A stretch of DNA of 64,000 nucleotides from Bradyrhizobium manausense. GTDB lineage: Bacteria; Pseudomonadota; Alphaproteobacteria; Rhizobiales; Xanthobacteraceae. The notes under the pieces were generated by a model. The model saw only the letters and a program-made list of their open reading frames with translations. It made no database searches and had not been told where the DNA came from. Of the stretch, positions 57,065-64,000 are shown in pieces (within the stretch, counting starts at the first letter, position 1; each line of letters begins with the position of its first letter). The translations under genes and the position numbers were made by a program. The stretch covers positions 1,054,001 to 1,118,000 of the forward strand of contig NZ_JAFCJI010000002.1 in the NCBI RefSeq assembly GCF_018131105.1, in the 5' to 3' direction.

Positions 57065-57694
57065 TCACCCCTTCGGTGGCGCCAGCGGCTGCACGATTTC
57101 CCTGAACGGTGCCAGCGTTTCGCAACGCTCAGCATGGGCTGAGAGCGCCGGATAGCGCGCGGCGTCGAACAGCTGCGGATGCGCCTCGCGGGTGAACCTA
57201 ACGACGCAGGCGACTGCGATGTCGGCATGGCCGATGCGGTTACCGAGCCAGTACGGCGTCGTCACCTTCGCACGTTCGGCCTCCAGCACGCCGAGCACAT
57301 CGCCGATCTGCGCCTGGCAGCGCTCGACCCATAGCGCGAGCTGCTCCTTCCGCAGCACGCGCTCGTAGAGCAGGCTGACCGCCTTGTCGCCGAGGCCGGT
57401 CGCGAGCGCGCAGATCCGCAAATGCTTCCGTCGCTCGACGCCGCTCCGCGGCAGCATCGCCTTGTCCGTACCGACGAACTCGTCGAGATAATCGAGAATG
57501 ATCGTGCTCTCGATCAGCGCCTCGCCGTCATCGAGCACCAGCGTCGGCACCCGGCGCAGCGGATTGTACGGCGCAATCTTGTCGGCATCGCCAAAGGTCG
57601 ACCACGGCCTGTGCTCGAAGGCGAGCCCGTAAAGCCGCAGCGCAATCGCGACGCGGCGGACAAAGGGGGAATCATATTGGCCGATCAGGAACAT
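57065..57694 (-). CDS. Glutathione S-transferase family protein
   Basis: A 209-residue protein with an N-terminal thioredoxin-like domain (MFLIGQYDSPFVRRVAIALR, then NPLRRVPTLVLDDGEALIES) and an all-helical C-domain (WLGNRIGHADIAVACVVRFT). The motif VPTLVLDDG with ES is the glutathione-binding segment. Substrate unknown. Convergent with metH. Confidence 0.93.
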   Translation of the reverse strand: MFLIGQYDSPFVRRVAIALRLYGLAFEHRPWSTFGDADKIAPYNPLRRVPTLVLDDGEALIESTIILDYLDEFVGTDKAMLPRSGVERRKHLRICALATGLGDKAVSLLYERVLRKEQLALWVERCQAQIGDVLGVLEAERAKVTTPYWLGNRIGHADIAVACVVRFTREAHPQLFDAARYPALSAHAERCETLAPFREIVQPLAPPKG

Positions 57695-57897
57695 GGTTCT
57701 CGCTCTTCTCTGGCGTTGGACAAGGCAGGGCCGGCCAGTTCATCGTCAATGCACGGCGGGCGCAAGAGATATCCTGGAAGGTGAGCGACGACGAGGCTTT
57801 GCGGCAACAGCCGCCGATTTCCTTCACCGCGTGCGTCTGCTGCGCCTTGCCGAACAAAATGCCGCATGGTTCCATCCCCGTGGACTTGGGGCTGGAC

Positions 57898-59045
57898 ATG
57901 GCTCGGCGGGCAAGTTGCGCTGTAGCGATTGGAATGATCCTCGCGCTTGGCGGGACGAGCGCAGTGGCCGCCGATCTGCCGCTGAAGGCTCCGCCGAAGC
58001 CGATCGATTTCAATCCGTTCTGGGCCGAGGCCGGTTACCTCGCCTGGAGTGTGACCGGTGACAAGCTGCCGGCTCTGGTCACGACGGCGCCTGTCGGCAC
58101 GCCATTGGCGGTGGCCGGCGTCCTGGGACAGCCGACCACGACGGTGCTGTTCGGCAATTCCAGCGTCAACAACGACTGGCGCTCGGGTGGCCGCATCACG
58201 CCGGCTATTGGTTCGATCCGCAGCGGAGCCGCGGCGTCGAGGCCTCGTTCTTCGGGCTGGAGAACATCGGGACCGGCTTTGCGGCCGACACCGGCACCTA
58301 TTCGATCCTGACGCGACCGTTCCTGAACGTCTCGATCGGTGCCCAGGATTCGTTGATCGTCGGATTCCCAGGGACAAGCACCGGCAGCGTCAACGCCAAC
58401 GAGACCTCGCGCTTGCTCGGCGCGGGTGCGCTGTATCGGCAGGATCTGGGCGCGTGGGGCGACAGCCGCGTCGGCGCGCTGATCGGCTATCGCTATCTGC
58501 GCTCCTCCGACACGCTGTGGATCACCGACACCGCGAGCAGCCTCGCCTTCGGCACGTTCATCCCCACCGACAATTTCAAGGCGGCGAGCAATTTTCACGG
58601 TCTCGATCTCGGCCTGACCGGCGAATGGCGCAACGGACCCTGGTCTCTGGAATGGCGCGGCAAGGTCGCGCTCGGCGCCAATTTCAACACCGCCGACATC
58701 TCCGGCTCGACGACGAGCATCATCGGCGCCATCACCACGACAACAGCGGGCGGCTTCCTCGCCACTCCCAGCAATATCGGCCATTTCGAGCAGACCCGCT
58801 TTGCGGTCGTGCCGGAGATCTCGCTGAAAGCAGGCTATCAGATCGCACCAGCCTGGCGGCTGACCGCCGGCTACGACGTGATGTACTGGACCGGCGTCCA
58901 GCGCGCCGGCGGGTTGATCGACACCGGCATCAATCCGACCCTGGTGCCGGGCCCCGGCATCGGACCGGTCCGGCCGCTGCCGGTGTTCAACACCACCAAT
59001 TTGCTCGCGCAGGGCTTCAGCTTCGGCGTTCGGTATAATTATTGA
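57898..59045 (+). pseudogene. BBP7-like outer-membrane beta-barrel protein, frameshifted
   Basis: From ATG 57898 the frame encodes a signal peptide (CAVAIGMILALGGTSAVAAD) and the start of a BBP7-family barrel (FWAEAGYLAWSVTGDKLPAL, TVLFGNSSVNNDWRSGGRIT). The family continues in another frame: GYWFDPQRSRGVEASFFGLE up to the C-terminal LLAQGFSFGVRYNY at 59045, ending in an aromatic residue as in outer-membrane proteins. The break maps to about 58197-58203 (one base missing between ATCAC and GCCGGC). An intact gene would give about 382 residues. It may be a true mutation or a sequencing error. Confidence 0.83.
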
Positions 59046-59074
59046 GGGCGGAGCGAACGCGATCACCACTCTCC

Positions 59075-59102
59075 GTCATTGCGAGCGCAGCGAAGCAATG
59101 AC
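59075..59102. repeat. REP-like palindrome
   Basis: GTCATTGC, a 12-base middle (GAGCGCAGCGAA), GCAATGAC. This is the common alphaproteobacterial palindromic repeat, here between two convergent genes. It can form a hairpin in both transcripts. Confidence 0.8.
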
Positions 59103-59119
59103 AATGGAGGGAGCCGTCG

Positions 59120-59713
59120 TCACTCGATAACAGGCACATGCTTCGCCGCGTCGCGCGGCGCCGTGCCGTCGAGGCGCGGATCATCCGCAATCTCGATCTG
59201 GCGGCGGAACGGACGAAACCCCGAGCGCTGATAGAACGCGACGGCCGAGGGATGATCGAAGGTGCAAGTATGCACCCAGACGCGGCGCACCTCGCCGGAC
59301 CAGGCGCGCTCCAGCGCGCGGTTCATGAGGAAGCGGGCGGCGCCGGTGCCGATCAAGCCAGCGGTCACGCCGAAATAGACCAGCTCGCATTGGCCGGGTT
59401 GACGGAAGTCCAGCTCCAGCAGGCCTTCCTCGCGACCGTCGACGACGAGCGCAGAGACCTCGATGCCAGCAGCATGGATGATCGCGGCGAGCTCGGTGTC
59501 GTTCATGCGCGCCCGCGAGAACCACAGCCAGTTCTCGCCGACGCGGCGGAAGAGATCGCGGTACCAGGCGAGCGGCGGCGCATCGACCTTGCGCAAGGTC
59601 CACGCGCCCGGCGGATCAGCGCGGCGCGCGGGAGGTGCGGTCATCTCCAGATGGGTGACGACCGCGGCGATCTTCCCATGGGGCACATCGGAATAGCCGT
59701 CGGGGAGGATCAC
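59120..59713 (-). CDS. GNAT-family N-acetyltransferase
   Basis: A 197-residue acetyltransferase fold. The acetyl-CoA region is GTGAARFLMNRALERAW and the C-terminal motif is HPSAVAFYQRSGFRPFRR; the opening half is variable (substrate side). It starts one base after the glpK stop and is probably cotranscribed with glpK. Substrate unknown. Confidence 0.9.
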   Translation of the reverse strand: MILPDGYSDVPHGKIAAVVTHLEMTAPPARRADPPGAWTLRKVDAPPLAWYRDLFRRVGENWLWFSRARMNDTELAAIIHAAGIEVSALVVDGREEGLLELDFRQPGQCELVYFGVTAGLIGTGAARFLMNRALERAWSGEVRRVWVHTCTFDHPSAVAFYQRSGFRPFRRQIEIADDPRLDGTAPRDAAKHVPVIE

Positions 59714-61213
59714 TCACTCCCCCTCGTCGCTCGCCAGCACGCCCTTCACCGCGCGGGCCCAGCCGGCGAGCTTTCGCTCGCGCGTCGCCTGGCTCATGTT
59801 CGGCTTGAAGCGATGCTCCAGCCGCCAATTGTCGGCGAACTTGGTCGGCTCCGGATAGACGCCGGCGGCAAGCCCGGCGAGATAGGCTGCGCCCAGCGCC
59901 GTCGTTTCCTGGATCACGGGGCGGTCGACCGGCGCATCGAGCAGATCGGCAAGGCGCTGCATGGTCCAGTCGGACGCGGTCATGCCGCCGTCGACACGAA
60001 GGACGTTCTCCGCCTTTTCGCCGGGCCAGTCGGCGCGCATCGCCGCACGGAGGTCGTAGGTCTGGTAGCAGACGCTCTCCAGCGTCGCGTGCGCGATCTC
60101 GGCCGGGCCGGTGTTGCGGGTGAGCCCGAACAGCGCACCGCGCACCCGCGGATTCCAGTAGGGCGCGCCCATGCCGACAAAGGACGGCACCAGATAGACG
60201 CTCTGCATGGAATCAGACTGATCGGCGAGCGGGCCGGTCTCGGCCGCGTGCTTGATCAGCTTGATGCCGTCCCGCAGCCATTGCACTGCGCTGCCGGCGA
60301 CGAAGATCGAGCCTTCGAGCGCATAGGTGCGTTTGCCCCCGAGCTGGTAGGCGATGGTGGTGAGCAGCTTGTTCTTGGACACTACAGGCGTGGTGCCGGT
60401 GTTGAGCAGCGCGAAGCAGCCGGTGCCGTAGGTCGATTTGATCATGCCCGGGCGGAAGCAGGCCTGGCCGATGGTCGCGGCCTGCTGGTCTCCGGCAATG
60501 CCTGATATCGCGATGGCGCCGCCGAACAGGTCCGGCGTGCTTTCGCCGAACGCCGCGGACGAATCCTTCACCTCCGGAAGCATCGAGCGCGGCACGCCGA
60601 TGATCTCCAGCAGTTCGTCATCCCACTGGCCGGTGTGGATGTTGAACAGCAGCGTGCGCGAGGCGTTGGTGGCGTCGGTCGCATGCACCTTGCCGCCGGT
60701 GAGGCGCCACAGCAGGTAGCAATCGACGGTGCCGAACATCAGCTCGCCGCGCGCGGCGCGCGCGCGTGCGCCGGGGACGTGGTCGAGGATCCAGGCGACC
60801 TTGGTGCCGGAGAAATAGGGATCGATGATCAGGCCGGTCTTCTGCGTGATGAGCGGCTCACGGCCATCATGCTTGAGCCTGGAGCAGACGTCCGCGGTGC
60901 GGCGGTCCTGCCAGACGATGGCGCGGTGCACCGCCTGGCCGGTGGCGCGGTCCCACACCACAGTGGTCTCGCGCTGGTTGGTGATGCCGATCGCGGCGAT
61001 GTCCTTAGGCTTGATCCCGGCCTTCTCGATCGCCTCGCGGCAGACCATCACGGTCGAGGTCCAGATGTCCTCCGGCTCATGCTCGACCCAGCCCGAGGCC
61101 GGAAAATGTTGCGGAAACTCCTGCTGCGCCGTCGCCGCAATGGAAATGTCGCCGCGAAACACGATCGCGCGCGAGGAGGTGGTGCCCTGGTCGATGGCGA
61201 GGACGAAAGACAT
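59714..61213 (-). CDS. glpK: Glycerol kinase GlpK
   Basis: A 499-residue FGGY-family kinase that phosphorylates glycerol to glycerol 3-phosphate. Motifs: FVLAIDQGTTSSRAIVF, AIGITNQRETTVVWD, AIVWQDRRTAD, GTVDCYLLWRLTGG and VDGGMTASDWTMQRLADLLD (each in part). Length is standard. No glpF or glpD is adjacent in this window. The GNAT gene follows directly. Confidence 0.96.
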   Translation of the reverse strand: MSFVLAIDQGTTSSRAIVFRGDISIAATAQQEFPQHFPASGWVEHEPEDIWTSTVMVCREAIEKAGIKPKDIAAIGITNQRETTVVWDRATGQAVHRAIVWQDRRTADVCSRLKHDGREPLITQKTGLIIDPYFSGTKVAWILDHVPGARARAARGELMFGTVDCYLLWRLTGGKVHATDATNASRTLLFNIHTGQWDDELLEIIGVPRSMLPEVKDSSAAFGESTPDLFGGAIAISGIAGDQQAATIGQACFRPGMIKSTYGTGCFALLNTGTTPVVSKNKLLTTIAYQLGGKRTYALEGSIFVAGSAVQWLRDGIKLIKHAAETGPLADQSDSMQSVYLVPSFVGMGAPYWNPRVRGALFGLTRNTGPAEIAHATLESVCYQTYDLRAAMRADWPGEKAENVLRVDGGMTASDWTMQRLADLLDAPVDRPVIQETTALGAAYLAGLAAGVYPEPTKFADNWRLEHRFKPNMSQATRERKLAGWARAVKGVLASDEGE

Positions 61214-61404
61214 GGAAGCTTACCTTGGCGTTTCCCCGGGTGGCCGGGCCATTGTGTCGCGCCAAAGGGAGCGGATTAGGACGGCAAGGTCAAGGTGGCT
61301 TGCGCGGCGCCGCGGCGGATGGTCGTGCACACCCAACCCTGACAGGGAGACTAGGACGGCGGGGGCGAAGATGGTACATGCCGGACCGGGCAATCCGGGG
61401 CGGC

Positions 61405-62763
61405 ATGACATTCACTTCTCTTCAGTTCGGCATCTTCGTTGCGATCGTGTTCGGCGTTTATTATTTGCCGCCGCTGCGCCGCTTCCAGGTCCAGATGCTC
61501 GTGCTCGCAAGCCTGGTGTTCTATGGCTCCGGCCAACCGGCCCTGCTGCCGCTGCTGCTCCTCGCCGTGCTTGGAACCTATCTCTGCCTGGTGCTGGCGT
61601 TCGACAACCGCGCGGTGTGGATGCGAGCCGGCATCGTCTTCAACCTCGCACTGCTGGCGTTCTTCAAATACAAGCTGCTGTTCATCGACCCGGCCGCGGT
61701 TCACCCGACCGGCGTCACGCCGCTCGATGTGCTGCTGCGCCTGCCGCTGCCGATCGGCATCTCGTTCTTCGTGTTCCACAATATCAGCCTGCTGGTCGAC
61801 CTCACGCGGGAGAAACGGCCGCCACCGTTGCGGGACGTGTTCCTCTACATCATCTTCTTTCCGCAGCTCGTATCCGGGCCGATCACACGCGCCGGCCAGT
61901 TCATGCCGCAGATCGCGCCGAAGCGGCTCGCTGAGGTCGATTTCGTCGCAGCCGCCAAATGGGTCCTGACCGGCTTCTTCTTCAAGCTCTACGTCGCGAA
62001 CAATCTCAACGAGATGACGTCCTATATGGACTATCCGCTCTACGAGACCGTGGCGACGCCCGACCGCTGGCTGCTCGTATTCCTGTACAGCTACCAGATC
62101 TATGCCGACTTCTTCGGCTACTCGGCGATCGCGCTCGGGCTTGGATTGCTGTTCGGCTATCGCCTGCCCGTCAATTTCAACCTGCCCTACATCTCGGTCT
62201 CGTTCTCCGAATTCTGGACGCGCTGGCACATCTCGCTGTCCACCTGGCTCAGGACCTATCTCTACATCCCGCTCGGCGGCAACCGGAAGGGACCGGTCCG
62301 AACCTGTCTCAATCTGATGATCGTGATGACGCTCGGCGGGCTCTGGCACGGCGCAAACCTGAGCTACGCGCTGTGGGGTATGTTGCACGGCCTGTTGCTG
62401 GTCGTCGAACGGCCGTTCCTGACATTGCTCGGCGACACCGGGCCAGTGGTGCGGGTCGCCCGCATGGGCGTGGTGTTCTTCTGTGTGACGATGCTCTGGA
62501 TCTTCTTCAAGTTGCCGAACTTCGATCACGCGGTCGGATATATCTCGGGCATGTTCTCGCCGACGGACAATCCCAATCCGACAAAGCTGTTCCGCAACAT
62601 GGCCCTGCTCTACGCCCTGCCTGTCCTCATCCAGCACTTCGGCATCGGTGCGCTCGTCGACGGCAGATTGCGGCGATGGGAGCCGTATCTTTATGGAGCG
62701 CTCGCGGCGATGGCCTTTCTCGAGGCCGGGCCGGATGCCGCCTTCATCTATTTCCAGTTCTGA
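61405..62763 (+). CDS. MBOAT-family O-acyltransferase (AlgI/DltB-like)
   Basis: A 452-residue integral membrane acyltransferase with about eleven hydrophobic segments. The catalytic His lies in GGLWHGANLSYALWG; FPQLVSGPITRAGQFMPQ, FWTRWHISLSTWLRTYLYIP and GYSAIALGLGLLFGYRLP are family signatures. Such enzymes move acyl groups across the inner membrane to O-acylate polysaccharides or other envelope polymers. ATG at 61405 begins the usual N-terminus; an ATG at 61378 is possible. The partner gene starts 3 bases downstream. Confidence 0.94.
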   Translation: MTFTSLQFGIFVAIVFGVYYLPPLRRFQVQMLVLASLVFYGSGQPALLPLLLLAVLGTYLCLVLAFDNRAVWMRAGIVFNLALLAFFKYKLLFIDPAAVHPTGVTPLDVLLRLPLPIGISFFVFHNISLLVDLTREKRPPPLRDVFLYIIFFPQLVSGPITRAGQFMPQIAPKRLAEVDFVAAAKWVLTGFFFKLYVANNLNEMTSYMDYPLYETVATPDRWLLVFLYSYQIYADFFGYSAIALGLGLLFGYRLPVNFNLPYISVSFSEFWTRWHISLSTWLRTYLYIPLGGNRKGPVRTCLNLMIVMTLGGLWHGANLSYALWGMLHGLLLVVERPFLTLLGDTGPVVRVARMGVVFFCVTMLWIFFKLPNFDHAVGYISGMFSPTDNPNPTKLFRNMALLYALPVLIQHFGIGALVDGRLRRWEPYLYGALAAMAFLEAGPDAAFIYFQF

Positions 62764-62765
62764 CC

Positions 62766-63650
62766 ATGCAGCACGCTTCCCCCCTTCCATGGCTGATCAA
62801 ATGCGCAGGCGCCGCAGGGGTGCTGCTGCTGGCCTGCGGCCTTGCCACCGCGCGATTCGGCTCCGCGCTGCAGCAGCCGACCGTCACGACCCGCGACGGC
62901 ACCGTCGTCACCCTCAACCGCTATGTGCGAGAGCCCGTGCCTGACCTCGTGCTGGCCGGCAGCTCGGTCGCCTGGCGGCTCAAGGAGGAATATTTCTCGC
63001 GTCCCGGCGTCCGCAATCTCGCCCTGGCCGGCGGCAGCCCGGTGACCAGCCTCGACATCGTCGCGAAGCAGAAGAGCTTGCCGAAGATCGTCCTGATCGA
63101 GAGCAATGTTCTCACGCGCCTGCCCGACGTGGCGCTGATCGAAAAATTTTCGGGCGACAAGCGCGCGGAGCCGTTGTTCCTGCGCCCGGTACGAACGGCG
63201 GTTGCGGTCTACGAGACGTGGAATCACCCCCCGCCCAATCCTGCCGAGGCGCGTGCCGGGCGGGATCGCCTGCTCAGCGAGCCGCCGAGCAATTTCGACA
63301 ACAAGGTCTATCTCGACCGCGCCGTGCAACAGATGAACGACGGCGACGATCCCACCGGTCCGGCGGAGGTAAACGTGGCGCGCATCCGCGAGCTCATCGA
63401 CGACATCGAGCGGCGGGGATCACGTGCATTCCTGCTCGAGATTCCGGTCGCGCCGGAGATCGAGGATTCGCGCATGGTCAGAATGAGCAACGCGATCATC
63501 CACGCGGCCTTCCCGGATCACGCGCGCTGGCTGCCAATCCATCCGCCGATGAAGGAGCTGCGCTGGGCCGACGGCGTGCATCTCGACGAGCGATCGGCCC
63601 TGCTCGTCGTGCGCGCCATCGAGAGCGCCTTGGCCGAGCGTGGCCAGTAG
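62766..63650 (+). CDS. SGNH/AlgX-J-like periplasmic partner of MBOAT
   Basis: A 294-residue protein with an N-terminal membrane anchor (LIKCAGAAGVLLLACGLATA). The segment LVLAGSSVAWRLKEEYFSRP resembles block I of SGNH hydrolases (GSS as nucleophile region), and WADGVHLDERSALLV near the end resembles the DxxH block V. Proteins of this type carry out the final acyl transfer in the periplasm after the MBOAT step. It starts 3 bases after the MBOAT stop. No strict family recognised, so function is by motif and position. Confidence 0.75.
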   Translation: MQHASPLPWLIKCAGAAGVLLLACGLATARFGSALQQPTVTTRDGTVVTLNRYVREPVPDLVLAGSSVAWRLKEEYFSRPGVRNLALAGGSPVTSLDIVAKQKSLPKIVLIESNVLTRLPDVALIEKFSGDKRAEPLFLRPVRTAVAVYETWNHPPPNPAEARAGRDRLLSEPPSNFDNKVYLDRAVQQMNDGDDPTGPAEVNVARIRELIDDIERRGSRAFLLEIPVAPEIEDSRMVRMSNAIIHAAFPDHARWLPIHPPMKELRWADGVHLDERSALLVVRAIESALAERGQ

Positions 63651-63653
63651 CGG

Positions 63654-64000
63654 CTACACCGCCGCCGTGGTCACGCCGCCGTCGATCACGATGGTCTGGC
63701 CGGTCATGAAGCTTGAGGCATCGGAGGCGAGATAGGCGACCGCGCCGGCGATTTCGTCGGGCTCGCCGATGCGGCGGAGCGGCGTGGTGGCAGTGCGGCG
63801 CTTGAGGTTGGCTTCGTCTTCCCACAGCGCGCGGGCGAAGTCGGTCTTGACGAGGCCAGGCGCGATGCAGTTGACGCGGACGCCTTTCGGACCCCATTCG
63901 CCGGCGAGCGAGCGGCACAGCGCGAAGTCGGCGGCTTTCGAGATGCCGTAAGCGCCGATGACGGTCGAGCCGCGCAAGCCCCCGATCGAGGAGATGATGA
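63654..64000 (-). CDS. Short-chain dehydrogenase/reductase (partial, C-terminal part)
   Basis: The C-terminal 115 or so residues of a classical SDR: active-site YGISK (Tyr and Lys), GPKGVRVNCIAPGLVKT, and C-terminal DASSFMTGQTIVIDGGV. The N-terminal Rossmann motif is outside the window. Reads on the minus strand, 3 bases from the stop of the SGNH-like gene, convergent. Confidence 0.9.
   Translation of the reverse strand, partial: IISSIGGLRGSTVIGAYGISKAADFALCRSLAGEWGPKGVRVNCIAPGLVKTDFARALWEDEANLKRRTATTPLRRIGEPDEIAGAVAYLASDASSFMTGQTIVIDGGVTTAAV

Overview
The window looks like chromosomal DNA of a high-GC alphaproteobacterium, most likely Bradyrhizobium or a close relative. This rests on the urt/ure gene order, a 184-residue membrane-anchored cytochrome c (CycM-like), a Tad/Flp pilus locus with cpa-style organisation, YejABEF-like peptide uptake genes and interspersed repeats typical of that genus. 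The genus is inference. No tRNA, rRNA or CRISPR array was seen.

Region by region. (1) 1-12.7 kb, minus strand: urea uptake (urtABCDE) followed by urease (ureDABCEFG), read as one long unit behind a clear sigma-54 promoter at 12513-12527. Two extra genes lie inside it: a MESH1-like HD hydrolase between ureB and ureC, and a small antibiotic-biosynthesis-monooxygenase-fold protein between ureC and ureE. (2) 12.9-15.4 kb: DEAD-box helicase, IF-1 and cold-shock protein, a translation/RNA-remodelling group. (3) 15.4-28.4 kb: Tad pilus locus, with TadE/G-like minor pilins, a secretin-N-domain protein and a fatty acid hydroxylase on the minus strand, then flp, cpaA, cpaBCDEF, tadB and tadC on the plus strand and a TadD lipoprotein on the minus strand. 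(4) 28.5-32.9 kb: metallophosphoesterase, small membrane protein, M17 aminopeptidase and NlpC/P60 peptidase. (5) 33-40 kb: an accessory-looking stretch with a winged-helix/TPR regulator, two orphan ABC_sub_bind proteins, a frameshifted MaoC gene, a dienelactone-hydrolase-like protein and degenerate repeats. (6) 40.3-48 kb: peptide ABC transporter with two tandem substrate-binding proteins. (7) 48.2-51.7 kb: cycM, kdsB, pheA and a luciferase-like oxidoreductase. (8) 52.1-56.9 kb: metF and metH, the methyl-tetrahydrofolate branch of methionine synthesis. (9) 57-64 kb: glutathione transferase, frameshifted BBP7-like outer-membrane protein, acetyltransferase, glycerol kinase, an MBOAT acyltransferase with an SGNH-like partner, and a partial SDR.

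The most unusual points are: the MESH1-type hydrolase inside the urease operon, with every catalytic position at the same residue number as human MESH1; a MaoC gene broken at a (GC)5 tract in a way that one GC unit would repair; tandem YejA-type binding proteins; several small membrane proteins under 70 residues; and clusters of dyads upstream of urtA and metF.
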